A stretch of 32,802 bases of DNA. It comes from a bacterium (GTDB taxonomy: Bacteria; Patescibacteriota; Microgenomatia; UBA1406; GWC2-37-13). The position numbers were made by a program, and so were the translations under genes. The notes beneath the pieces are model-generated. The model saw nothing but the letters and a program-made list of their open reading frames with translations, had not been told where the DNA came from and ran no database searches. Shown piece after piece: positions 7,434 to 15,153 of this stretch. Position 1 is the stretch's first letter. The number at the start of each line of letters is the position of its first letter. The stretch covers positions 1 to 32,802 of the forward strand of contig JAQBTX010000006.1 in NCBI GenBank assembly GCA_027624795.1, in the 5' to 3' direction.

Positions 7434-8842
7434 AATTCTCATATCAAAACACTGCTCGAATAGTTGAAGATGAATTAATAAAAACAATAAATTCTCTTTC
7501 TGATTATCAGTCACACTTGAAAGATGTAGTAGCTACTAGAGGATATGACGCTGATGAGGCTTCCATGAATCTTCCATCAGATGTTAAGCTTATCCAAAGT
7601 GTAATGCAGATAGTTGACAAAAAGAAATCAGACAATCTCAAATACATTATTATCATAGGTATTGGTGGATCAAATTTAGGAACAAAAGCCATATATGACG
7701 GGCTTTATGGATATTACGACGTGTTGCGGACTGATCGATTTCCCAAAATGATATTTTTAGATACTCAAGATACTGATGTGTTATCAAATCTTTCTTCACT
7801 CCTCTCTTCCCTATCTGATCCTAATGAAATCATCATAAACGCCATCAGCAAATCGGGTGGCACCACCGAAACCATGGCAAATTTTGAGGTGGTCTTTGGT
7901 ATGTTGAAAGATCGCTTCTCCTCTATCGCCAACCGGATTGTATTTACTACTGATGAGAATTCTAAATTTGATTTAGCGGGAAAAAATAATTCCATTGATG
8001 TTCTCTATCTTCCTCAAAAAGTTGGTGGCCGGTATTCAATCTTTTCTTCAGTTGGCTTGTTCCCTCTTGCTTTGTTGGGGGTTGATATTGAAAAAATGAT
8101 GAGCAGTGCGGTAAAAATGCGGGATTTATGCGTTAATTCGGAAGGTTTAGAAAATATAGCGCTTGTTTCGGCAAGTATACTATTTATACTGTCACAACAA
8201 GGAAAAAATATCAATGACAATTTTATTTTTGCACCACAACTTGAATCTATGGGTAAGTGGTACCGACAACTCATGGGGGAGAGTGTTGGAAAAGATGGAA
8301 AGGGGATAACTCCAACCGTATCTATTGGGTCAACCGATTTACATTCAGTAGGGCAGTTGTACTTGGGCGGTCCTAAAGATAAAATAACCACATTTATTTA
8401 CATAAAGCCGACTGATGGGGGAGTCATAGTTCCTCAACAAGCATATTTGGGACTTATTGAAATGATTCAAGGAAAATCCATCTCATCTATTATGCAAGCT
8501 ATAGTACAGGGAACTAAAAAGGCATATGAAAACCAAAATCTACCATTTATGGAAATTGAACTCGATGAGATTTCTGTGTCTGAAATTGCTGCATTTATGC
8601 AGTTTAAAATGATCGAGATGATGTATTTGGGCAAACTCTTTGGGGTAAACACCTTCGATCAGCCGCATGTGGAGCTATATAAAACAGAGACAAAGAGAAT
8701 ATTAGAAGAATCATTGAAAGAAACCATGGAGATAATGTCCGATCCCACACTTATGGCGGCAATACAAGAAGGTGAGGCGGAGATAAAAGCCGGTAAAGGA
8801 ATTTCTTGGGAAGACGTCAAAAAAGAATTGGATTTAGAATAA
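7430..8842 (+). CDS. pgi: Glucose-6-phosphate isomerase with antitoxin-like C-terminal tail
   Basis: 470 aa. Pgi signatures are clear: GIGGSNLGTKAI (77-88), SKSGGTTET (140-148), VGGRYSIFSSVG, and FDQPHVE (409-415) with the presumed catalytic K418. The enzyme interconverts glucose-6-P and fructose-6-P. The normal fold should end soon after K418, but ~43 further residues (428-470) follow. These (MSDPTLMAAIQEGEAEIKAG, then ISWEDVKKEL) resemble the C-terminal toxin-binding segment of Phd/YefM- and RelB-type antitoxins. The next codon after the TAA is the ATG of a RelE-like toxin. An internal in-frame ATG at 8726 (M433) could produce a free 38-residue peptide. The Pgi call is firm; the antitoxin reading is inference from motif resemblance. 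Confidence 0.9.
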   Translation: MKFSYQNTARIVEDELIKTINSLSDYQSHLKDVVATRGYDADEASMNLPSDVKLIQSVMQIVDKKKSDNLKYIIIIGIGGSNLGTKAIYDGLYGYYDVLRTDRFPKMIFLDTQDTDVLSNLSSLLSSLSDPNEIIINAISKSGGTTETMANFEVVFGMLKDRFSSIANRIVFTTDENSKFDLAGKNNSIDVLYLPQKVGGRYSIFSSVGLFPLALLGVDIEKMMSSAVKMRDLCVNSEGLENIALVSASILFILSQQGKNINDNFIFAPQLESMGKWYRQLMGESVGKDGKGITPTVSIGSTDLHSVGQLYLGGPKDKITTFIYIKPTDGGVIVPQQAYLGLIEMIQGKSISSIMQAIVQGTKKAYENQNLPFMEIELDEISVSEIAAFMQFKMIEMMYLGKLFGVNTFDQPHVELYKTETKRILEESLKETMEIMSDPTLMAAIQEGEAEIKAGKGISWEDVKKELDLE

Positions 8843-9094
8843 ATGTACAAGATTGTTGTTTCTCCAAAAGCAATTAAAGAGCTGAAAATTATTAAAAAAC
8901 TTCATAGGGAGGCATTTAAAAAGACGCTTGAAGCGCTTATGGAAAATCCTTATGATGGCAAACCACTTAGTAAAGAAATGCTTGGGAAATACTCATATCG
9001 CGTAGGGGTTTATAGAATTATCTACTCAGTTAATAAGAAGGATAGAATGATCAATGTAATAACGGCGGGCCACAGAGGCATCGTATATCAGTAA
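8843..9094 (+). CDS. RelE/ParE-family toxin
   Basis: 83 aa. It has the RelE/ParE layout: an N-terminal strand (YKIVVSPKAIKEL), two basic helices (KIIKKLHREAFKKTLEAL), the NPYDGKPL loop, then the strands KYSYRVGVYRIIYSV and MINVITAGHR. RelE-type toxins cleave mRNA in the ribosome A site; ParE-type toxins poison gyrase. The basic C-terminal GHR supports the RelE side. The ATG directly follows the pgi stop with no gap, and no separate antitoxin gene lies on either side; the likely partner is the Pgi tail. It converges with the methyltransferase gene (1-bp gap). Confidence 0.85.
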   Translation: MYKIVVSPKAIKELKIIKKLHREAFKKTLEALMENPYDGKPLSKEMLGKYSYRVGVYRIIYSVNKKDRMINVITAGHRGIVYQ

Positions 9095-9095
9095 A

Positions 9096-9743
9096 CTATC
9101 TTTTCCTCGCCAAACACGAAATCCATTCCACTTCTGAGCGACCAACTTTAGGTTGTTCGTCTTTTTCGTTATATTGCTCTATTTTTGAAACCTGAAACCC
9201 AGAAACCTTCATAAGACTTCTCACTTCATCGAGCGTAAAAAATTGAAAGAATCTGTCGTGTTTAGAGAGGCTATCGTTAACTATTTTAAATTTATTACTA
9301 TCTATTTGGGCTTTCACATTAACATATAATGTGCCATTACCTTTTAATATGCGATAAAATTCCTTTAATGCTTTCTTGACTTCGTTTATTGTTTCAAAAT
9401 GAAGAAGAGAGGCATTTGCCCAAACTCCATCAAACAACTCATCTTCAAATGGGAGGTTTAAAAAGCTTCCTGTTATAAATGTTCCGGTAGGTGCATGTTC
9501 TTTCGCTTTTTGGACAAACTCATCAACAAGATCGATTCCAATTACTTCAAGACCTTCTTCTAATAAATACTTACTGTCTCTTCCTGCTGCACAACCCGCA
9601 TCAAGAACTAATCCACCCTTAGGTAGTTGCTTTGTAAAAAAAGAAAGTTTATTGGTCTTTTGAAATTGATAATAGCCCAGTGTATATTTTTGAATATTGT
9701 TTCGATACCAGTCAATAGTGTCTTTAAATCCTGCTACTTTCAT
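9096..9743 (-). CDS. Class I SAM-dependent methyltransferase
   Basis: 215 aa. Motif I VLDAGCAAGRDS (~46-57), motif II VIGIDL, and the post-motif segment LPFEDELFDGVWANASLLHF define a Methyltransf_11/25-type Rossmann methyltransferase. Substrate is not evident; small-molecule or metalloid methylation are both possible. The gene starts 5 nt after the stop of the phosphodiesterase gene and is probably co-transcribed with it. It ends tail-to-tail with the RelE-like toxin. Confidence 0.8.
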   Translation of the reverse strand: MKVAGFKDTIDWYRNNIQKYTLGYYQFQKTNKLSFFTKQLPKGGLVLDAGCAAGRDSKYLLEEGLEVIGIDLVDEFVQKAKEHAPTGTFITGSFLNLPFEDELFDGVWANASLLHFETINEVKKALKEFYRILKGNGTLYVNVKAQIDSNKFKIVNDSLSKHDRFFQFFTLDEVRSLMKVSGFQVSKIEQYNEKDEQPKVGRSEVEWISCLARKR

Positions 9744-9748
9744 GGTGG

Positions 9749-10258
9749 CTATAAATCTATTAACTGAGCAGTGTTGTCGGAGCTATTATATATAGCAAGA
9801 CTTGCGCCTTTCACATTGGGGGCGGTTTCTGGCATAAAAGTGCCCGGATTCACAGAAAGAGTTTTTCCAATAATTTTGATTTCTTTTATGTGATTGTGTC
9901 CATGAAGCACCACATCATACATCTGAGATTTTAAGAGTGCGTCAACAATCTCTTCATAGTCTCCGTGGAAAACAGCAATTTTTCTGTTATCTATTTCAGT
10001 TGATATGAATCGATCCTCATACTTAATATTAATACCATACAGCTTCGCCCGTTCAATGTGGCGAAACTTGTCTCCGTCATTATTGCCAAATACTCCATAA
10101 ATAGGACAGTGAAGGTCTTTGTAATAAGCTAGACTAAAAGGAGAAACCCAATCACCACAGTGGAATACAAGCTCTACTTTATTATCACTAAGGACTTGTA
10201 CGGCTTTTTTAATGTTCTCTATTTGATCGTGCGTATCAGAAATGATTCCAATTTTCAT
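9749..10258 (-). CDS. YfcE/MJ0936-type metallophosphoesterase
   Basis: 169 aa. The five metallophosphoesterase motifs occur in order: SDTH (7-10), HCGDW, GNNDGD, VFHGD and GHNH, ending with SVNPGTF. These residues bind two metal ions in the YfcE/MJ0936 family of small phosphodiesterases. The physiological substrate is unknown for most members. A minus-strand TATAAT (10270-10265) ends 6 nt before the ATG, so the transcript is probably leaderless and continues into the methyltransferase gene. Confidence 0.85.
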   Translation of the reverse strand: MKIGIISDTHDQIENIKKAVQVLSDNKVELVFHCGDWVSPFSLAYYKDLHCPIYGVFGNNDGDKFRHIERAKLYGINIKYEDRFISTEIDNRKIAVFHGDYEEIVDALLKSQMYDVVLHGHNHIKEIKIIGKTLSVNPGTFMPETAPNVKGASLAIYNSSDNTAQLIDL

Positions 10259-10264
10259 ACTTTA

Positions 10265-10270
10265 ATTATA
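10265..10270 (-). promoter_or_regulatory. -10 box of the phosphodiesterase operon (leaderless)
   Basis: TATAAT on the minus strand ends 6 nt before ATG 10258. Confidence 0.55.
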
Positions 10271-10341
10271 CTAAAAGCTCATAATGATTTTAGGGTCGAT
10301 GCTTTTTCCCCGCATATATTCCGCACTATTCCTGCAGGTTT

Positions 10342-11346
10342 TTACTGTTTTGTTTGTGGTTCCTTTTCTGGAGAAATATATTCGTGGATAATGGTTTCTA
10401 CAAATAAAAATATGGGGATTCCTAAAAGAACACCAAGCACGCCACCGAGTCTTCCTCCAACTAATAAGACGATGAGAGTAACAATGGGGTTTATACCTAC
10501 CGCGCGCTTCATAATCATGGGAACAATCACATTGTTTTCAAGTTGTTGAATAATGATGTAGAGTGCGAATGCTGAAAAACCAGTAAAGTATGATGTGCTA
10601 AATCCAAGTATTATGGCTGGAATTGCCGATATGGTTGGCCCAAAGTTTGGTACAACTTCTAAAAGCCCTGCAAGTACAGCGAGGGGGAGCGCATATTTTA
10701 CTCCTATGATAGTGAGTCCAATATAGGTTAATGTGCCAACCACGGTCATGAGTGTTACTTCTCCCCAAAACCATGACGACATGCGCTTTTCTGCAGTAGC
10801 TATGGTTCTTACTATTTTTATTGCTTTTCTGGGTTCAAAATATCTATGGAGTACCGCGCTTATCATGTTTTCTTCAAGAAGAAGGTACAGGCCAAAAAAG
10901 AGTGTCGCCATAACAAAAAGAACGTTTGAGAAGATAAGTGTTATAAGTCCAAATATATTATTGGTTGCATCAGGAATAAAGCGACCTAGTTCATTGAAAT
11001 TAATAAGTTCTGGAGCTTGAGGAGAAATATCTTGAATGATATAGGGGAGTGATCGAATGAGGTTTGTGGTTTCTACAATTATGGGGGGGATAATGAGCCA
11101 GATAAGGGAAAGGAATATGAGAATAAAAAGAAGATATGTTATACCAGCTGCAAGAGCACGGGGTATATTTCTAGCTACGAGCTTTGCAACAGCTGGCCGC
11201 ATAGCACTCATAAGAATAAATCCGATAAGAAGTGAGAATAATAAATCCTTCATGATCCAAATTCCATAGAGAACGAGGGGGATAAGAGTAAACAGAAACA
11301 CCGAGCGAGGTGAGATGGTGATGTGTATTGGGTCGCTGCTTTTCAT
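10342..11346 (-). CDS. AI-2E family (UPF0118/PerM) transporter
   Basis: 334 aa from ATG 11346; a second ATG two codons earlier (11352) sits only 3 nt from the TATAAT (11361-11356) and would probably not be transcribed. Seven or eight TM helices with the family layout: two N-terminal helices, a long extramembrane stretch (TTNLIRSLPYIIQDISP), then the re-entrant region LEVVPNFGPTISAIPAII and IIQQLENNVIVPMIM, and a C-terminal GGRLGGVLGVLLGIP. These are AI-2E exporter/PerM family hallmarks. Members export small molecules or ions (AI-2, Na+/H+ in some); the substrate here is unknown. The gene is alone, between the phosphodiesterase and dnaN. Confidence 0.85.
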   Translation of the reverse strand: MKSSDPIHITISPRSVFLFTLIPLVLYGIWIMKDLLFSLLIGFILMSAMRPAVAKLVARNIPRALAAGITYLLFILIFLSLIWLIIPPIIVETTNLIRSLPYIIQDISPQAPELINFNELGRFIPDATNNIFGLITLIFSNVLFVMATLFFGLYLLLEENMISAVLHRYFEPRKAIKIVRTIATAEKRMSSWFWGEVTLMTVVGTLTYIGLTIIGVKYALPLAVLAGLLEVVPNFGPTISAIPAIILGFSTSYFTGFSAFALYIIIQQLENNVIVPMIMKRAVGINPIVTLIVLLVGGRLGGVLGVLLGIPIFLFVETIIHEYISPEKEPQTKQ

Positions 11347-11355
11347 GGTCATTTT

Positions 11356-11361
11356 ATTATA
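11356..11361 (-). promoter_or_regulatory. -10 box of the AI-2E transporter gene
   Basis: Minus-strand TATAAT, 9 nt before ATG 11346 and 3 nt before ATG 11352; it decides for the downstream start. Confidence 0.45.
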
Positions 11362-11371
11362 CAGTACGCCG

Positions 11372-12469
11372 TTATTCTTGTGTACGCACTGGCATGATGA
11401 TATGAGTATATGTTTTATCTTTTGAGGACTTAAATACTATTGGGGCGTCGGGTCGAAGTATTTCTATAATTATTTCTTCACCATCGACGCTATTTAGGAA
11501 GTCGAGTACGTAGCGGTAGTTGAATGAAACCTTTTGTGGCGGCCCTTCGATCGTTACATCTTGTGTGGTTGTATTTTCATCATTTGCTTCTTTCTTGGGT
11601 GATATCCGAAGCATACTGTCTCCAAAATCATACTGTACTACATATGAATAGTCCCGTGCAAAAACAGAAATGAGTTTTGTGTTTCGAATAAGTTCATCTT
11701 TTTGTAACACAATCGTTGTTACCTTACTATCTGGAAGCACGCGCTCGTAGGGAGGGAATTCTCCATCGATGAGGCTGGTATAGAAATCCATTTGATTATC
11801 TGATAGACGCACCACCCGCTCTTTTTTAGAGAAAGAAAAAGTAACAGATTTACTTTCTTTAATATATCCACTTACTTTTCTAAGAAAGTCTGCGGGAATT
11901 ATCATAGATGGGATGGTCCCCGTTTGTTTTTCTTTCACTATAGAGAGTCTGAACCCATCAGTTGTAACAAAAACGACCGCTCCCTCTTCTGAAACAACAT
12001 TCACTCCGGTAAGTACCGGGCGGGCGTCATCTGATGACGCAGCAAATAGGAGTTTTGAAAGATTTTTACTTATAAGTGACGTTTCTGCTTGCTCAATTTG
12101 CTCCCCGGGTTGTGGTGGTTGAGGAAAGTCTTCGGCAATAATGCAGGGAAACGCGCCCTTTGTTTTTTTCTGTTGTATTGTTACGTTTTGCTTTTCAATT
12201 GTTATATCGATGTCTCCTGCGTCTAGAAGTTGAACGAACTCAATGATTTTCTTTGGCTCTATAATGGCGTGTAGTGTGGGTACTTCGTCCGCCGGTATGA
12301 TAGAGTGGAAATAGCTGTTGAGGTCTGTACTATATATATGAAGCTCTTTCCCTTCATTAGATAGATATACTCCTTGAAGTGCTTGGGTTGACGTCAGTCT
12401 GTTGGCAGTAAATTCCTGAGCTATTTTTATCTTTGATAAAAACCCTTCCTTATCAAGTGTTATCTTCAT
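11372..12469 (-). CDS. dnaN: DNA polymerase III beta subunit (sliding clamp)
   Basis: 365 aa, the normal length for a bacterial beta clamp with three repeated domains. The opening MKITLDKEGFLSKIKIAQEF, the mid-segment SSDDARPVLTGVNV, the DFYTSLIDGEFPPYERV motif and the end THIIMPVR are typical. It forms the ring that tethers replicative polymerase to DNA. It follows dnaA in the same direction (114-nt gap), the standard dnaA-dnaN order at bacterial origins. A minus-strand TATACT (12479-12474) lies only 4 nt from the ATG, so the transcript from it would have essentially no leader. Confidence 0.97.
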   Translation of the reverse strand: MKITLDKEGFLSKIKIAQEFTANRLTSTQALQGVYLSNEGKELHIYSTDLNSYFHSIIPADEVPTLHAIIEPKKIIEFVQLLDAGDIDITIEKQNVTIQQKKTKGAFPCIIAEDFPQPPQPGEQIEQAETSLISKNLSKLLFAASSDDARPVLTGVNVVSEEGAVVFVTTDGFRLSIVKEKQTGTIPSMIIPADFLRKVSGYIKESKSVTFSFSKKERVVRLSDNQMDFYTSLIDGEFPPYERVLPDSKVTTIVLQKDELIRNTKLISVFARDYSYVVQYDFGDSMLRISPKKEANDENTTTQDVTIEGPPQKVSFNYRYVLDFLNSVDGEEIIIEILRPDAPIVFKSSKDKTYTHIIMPVRTQE

Positions 12470-12583
12470 TGGTAGTATATATATAATAGTAGTAATAGGG
12501 GCTGTGCATAAGTGTATAAAACAGACTGCGCATTTTCAAGACCATTCAAACACCCACATGTTGGTGTTTACAACGTGTGGACT
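12470..12583. other. dnaA-dnaN intergenic region with DnaA-box-like sites
   Basis: 114 nt. It contains TGTGCATAA (12503-12511) directly followed by AGTGTATAA (12511-12519), both close to the DnaA box in the same orientation, an AT-rich run at 12471-12499, and GTGTGG at ~12575. TGTGTATAG (12593-12601) lies inside the dnaA end. It may be part of oriC, or a site of dnaN regulation. Confidence 0.4.
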
Positions 12584-13921
12584 CTATGTAGATGTGTATA
12601 GGCTTTGTCTTATCACATCAATCTCTTTCTTAAATTCTACGTCTTTCATACAAAGACCTTGAATTTTATTTACCGCATGCATTACAGTGGTGTGGTCCTG
12701 CCTCTTCACTAAAAACGCGACGTCAGCTAGGCTTATTTCAAGCTCTGTACGAAGAAGATACATGACAATTTGACGAGTGAGTGCAACCTCTCGTTTCCGT
12801 GAACTTCCACGAAGCTGTGCCTGCTTTACATTGTAATAAGCGCACACCGCCCGCATAACTTCTTGTGGGGAGGCTTTTGCCACCTTTCTTACCCCAGCGC
12901 TTTTTTGAAAAAAGGCCTCAACTGTATCAAGTGTTATCTTCTGATCTTTCTCATGCAAGCTTCGTGCATATAAAGAGAGGAGGGTCCCCTCAAGCCCCCG
13001 GGTATCAGTAATGATATCTGCTATTGCTTTTGCTGCTGACATATCTATCTCTATGTTTTTCTCCTTCGCTTTGATAAGGAGGATGGCGGCACGAAGCTCA
13101 AACCCCGGAGATTGTATATCTACTAAAAGCCCGCCCGAAAAACGGGAACGCAACCGATCTTCTAAATTTCGTATCTCATGGGGTGGTTTATCTGAGGTAA
13201 GAATAACCTGGCCCCCCGCTGAAACAACACTATTAAAGGTGTGAAAAAACTCTTCTTGCACGGTTTGTTTCCCTGCTATAAATTGAATATCATCTAAAAT
13301 AATAAGCCCGAGAGAGCGGTATTTATTACGAAAAGCAGGGGTTTTCTTTCCACGAATTGCTTCTATAAGGTCATTCATAAACTTTTCACCTGAACAAAAC
13401 AATACCCGGGCATTCCTATTTGTGTTTAAAATATGTCGTGCAACTGCTTGTGCTATATGACTTTTTCCCACACCAACCCCTCCATACAAAAAGAGTGGGT
13501 TATATGAAGATCCTAAGTTTTTAGCCACTGCCTGACTTGCGGCAAAGGCCACTTGGTTGCTGGTAGAAACAGCAAAGTTATCAAACGAACATCCTGGATT
13601 GATACCAGCTTGACGAAGTAAATCTTCTATAGAGGGTTTGAATTCAAGAAGTGGCCCGACATCTTCTGTTTTTTGAACAGCTGTTTTTAGGAGTATTTCA
13701 ACCACCACATCCCTTCCGGTGTGGGCAGTAAGCTTTTCTTCAATGTCTTGCCGCTTCTTTTGGAGATACGTATATGAGCCAGTGCTATCACATATGAGCG
13801 TAATAGAGTTTTCTTCCAAAAGTGCGAGTTTGGCATTTGAAAGAACGGAATGGTATATCTGATTAGATACCCTTAAATGCTCGACTGACTTAAGAAACGA
13901 TTCCCAGAAAGATTGTTGCAT
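12584..13921 (-). CDS. dnaA: Chromosomal replication initiator DnaA
   Basis: 445 aa. Domain I is at ~1-80 and a short linker follows. The AAA+ domain carries Walker A GGVGVGKS (147-154), Walker B LIILDD (206-211) and the sensor/arginine region NLEDRLRSRFSGG. C-terminal domain IV has the DnaA signature DHTTVMHAVNKI near residue 420. DnaA-ATP opens oriC and loads helicase. The gene is on the minus strand upstream of dnaN; the 86-nt region before its start contains a paired DnaA box, consistent with autoregulation and origin function. Confidence 0.98.
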   Translation of the reverse strand: MQQSFWESFLKSVEHLRVSNQIYHSVLSNAKLALLEENSITLICDSTGSYTYLQKKRQDIEEKLTAHTGRDVVVEILLKTAVQKTEDVGPLLEFKPSIEDLLRQAGINPGCSFDNFAVSTSNQVAFAASQAVAKNLGSSYNPLFLYGGVGVGKSHIAQAVARHILNTNRNARVLFCSGEKFMNDLIEAIRGKKTPAFRNKYRSLGLIILDDIQFIAGKQTVQEEFFHTFNSVVSAGGQVILTSDKPPHEIRNLEDRLRSRFSGGLLVDIQSPGFELRAAILLIKAKEKNIEIDMSAAKAIADIITDTRGLEGTLLSLYARSLHEKDQKITLDTVEAFFQKSAGVRKVAKASPQEVMRAVCAYYNVKQAQLRGSSRKREVALTRQIVMYLLRTELEISLADVAFLVKRQDHTTVMHAVNKIQGLCMKDVEFKKEIDVIRQSLYTST

Positions 13922-14007
13922 AAACCCAAATAAATAAGTGAATTAATTGTGTATAACTTATCCACAAATAATAAACATATTAACATCTATTTTCAACTAG
14001 ATCTTTC
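13922..14007. other. Putative oriC segment with head-to-head DnaA boxes
   Basis: A perfect TTATCCACA (13958-13966) lies 1 bp from the opposed near-box TGTGTATAA (13948-13956), forming an almost perfect 19-bp palindrome. The flanks are AT-rich. It lies between dnaA and the divergent ComF-type gene. Origin activity is inferred from position and boxes; it could instead be only a DnaA-controlled promoter. Confidence 0.5.
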
Positions 14008-14703
14008 ATGTTCAAACAAGGAATAAAAAGGTACAATCAACTCTATATGTGGTTACTTAACATACTCTTTCCCCAGTGGTGTATGGGCTGTCGGACGTAT
14101 GGGGCACCTCTCTGTGCTGCATGTCTAAAAAACATCTACACCATTGATAATAATTCCCACTACACGCATAAAAAAATTCTTTCAGAAGGGATCATAGATG
14201 GGGTAGTGTGTATGTTTCAATATAAGGGTGTGGGGAAACAAATCATAAAACAATGTAAATACAGACTTCGTTACAAAGATTTTACTGAAACACTTTTACT
14301 ACTTCAACACAATTGGAAAGCAGATTTTGACATAATGATTTCATCATATCCAGATTTTGTTCTTCAACCAATACCCCTCCACCCCAATAAATACCGGGTG
14401 CGTGGATTTAATCAAGCAAAAATAATCGCTCAATTTTTACAAACATTTTATAATGCTCCCATAATTAATACCCTTAAGCGAGTAAAAAACACACCACCCC
14501 AGGCGCAGCTTTCCACAAGAGCCAAGCGCAAACAAAATCTCAAAGGTGCATTTTCAATATCAGACCAGAGTCCAATCCCACCCATCATTGTATTAATTGA
14601 CGACCTATATACCACAGGGGCAACTGCCATAGAAGCAGCAAGGATATTAAAAAAACAAGGATGTAGTAAGGTATATTTATTTACCGTTGCACATGGGGTT
14701 TAA
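14008..14703 (+). CDS. ComF-type phosphoribosyltransferase-like protein
   Basis: 231 aa. An N-terminal four-Cys zinc finger (WCMGC then CAAC) precedes a type-I phosphoribosyltransferase domain with the PRPP-loop VLIDDLYTTGATAIEAA near residue 195 and the upstream VRGFNQAKIIA. This arrangement is ComF/GntX; ComF helps move single-stranded DNA inward during natural competence. CPR cells commonly keep com genes, which would fit uptake of foreign DNA. Start at 14008; a second Met at residue 14 is possible. It is divergent from dnaA. Confidence 0.85.
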   Translation: MFKQGIKRYNQLYMWLLNILFPQWCMGCRTYGAPLCAACLKNIYTIDNNSHYTHKKILSEGIIDGVVCMFQYKGVGKQIIKQCKYRLRYKDFTETLLLLQHNWKADFDIMISSYPDFVLQPIPLHPNKYRVRGFNQAKIIAQFLQTFYNAPIINTLKRVKNTPPQAQLSTRAKRKQNLKGAFSISDQSPIPPIIVLIDDLYTTGATAIEAARILKKQGCSKVYLFTVAHGV

Positions 14704-14713
14704 TAAATTATAC

Positions 14714-14742
14714 TTGACAATACGTATACCTTGTATTACAAT
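14714..14742 (+). promoter_or_regulatory. Strong promoter of the RHH regulator-UbiB operon
   Basis: TTGACA (14714-14719), a 17-bp spacer and TACAAT (14737-14742). The -10 ends 6 nt before ATG 14749, so the mRNA is predicted to be leaderless. The same -35/-10 pair and spacer occur before the toxin-antitoxin genes at 21928-21956. Confidence 0.75.
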
Positions 14743-14748
14743 GTATAC
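14724..14748. promoter_or_regulatory. Palindromic operator over the -10 box
   Basis: A 25-bp imperfect palindrome with GTATAC at both ends (14724-14729, 14743-14748) and TTGTA/TACAA inside. Only the central base and one pair fail to match. It covers the spacer and the -10, so a bound dimer should block transcription; the RHH protein just downstream is the obvious candidate repressor. Confidence 0.6.
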
Positions 14749-15153
14749 ATGATAAAAAATACTAATGAGAAAATTTTAAACGCTCGCATATCAAAAAAGC
14801 TCTATGAGAAAGTTTCTCAAAAAGCAAAAAGAAACAGAACCACTGTTTCTAATCTAATTCGGAATATTATTGAGGACACTCTTGAAATTCACAATGACTT
14901 TCATGATGCTGTGGACAAAAAGATAACTAAATATTTATCAAATGCGCAAAAAGAGGATATTGTTGGTTTCCAGGAAATGTTTCTGGCAAAAGATGCGCAG
15001 TGTGTTGAGTGTGAAAAAATTATAAAATCGCCCTCTGTTGCTTATTTCGCATTTTTTGAGAATAATGATTCTAGAGTTATTATTTGCGAAAGTTGTAAAA
15101 CCAGAAATACAAAGGAAAAAATAAATACCAATGAGACTTCTTCAGATAGCTAA
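14749..15153 (+). CDS. Ribbon-helix-helix regulator with C-terminal zinc ribbon
   Basis: 134 aa from ATG 14749; an earlier frame opening at 14731 lies inside the promoter and is rejected. Residues ~8-45 (ILNARISKKLYEKVSQKAKR, then TTVSNLIRNIIEDTL) form a CopG/MetJ-type ribbon-helix-helix DNA-binding domain. The C-terminal ~45 residues hold CVEC and CESC, ~30 residues apart, a likely zinc ribbon. RHH proteins bind palindromes as dimers, and one lies over this promoter, so autorepression is likely. The gene overlaps the UbiB-like gene by 23 nt. The pairing of RHH and zinc ribbon with a UbiB kinase is unusual; the signal it senses is unknown. Confidence 0.7.
   Translation: MIKNTNEKILNARISKKLYEKVSQKAKRNRTTVSNLIRNIIEDTLEIHNDFHDAVDKKITKYLSNAQKEDIVGFQEMFLAKDAQCVECEKIIKSPSVAYFAFFENNDSRVIICESCKTRNTKEKINTNETSSDS

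Noticed and set aside
13011-13244. Plus-strand open frame inside dnaA
   Set aside because: Antisense shadow of a strongly conserved gene; no promoter or start site.
14731-14748. Upstream start of the RHH gene at 14731
   Set aside because: It lies inside the promoter (-10 at 14737-14742) and would not be transcribed; ATG 14749 fits the predicted +1.
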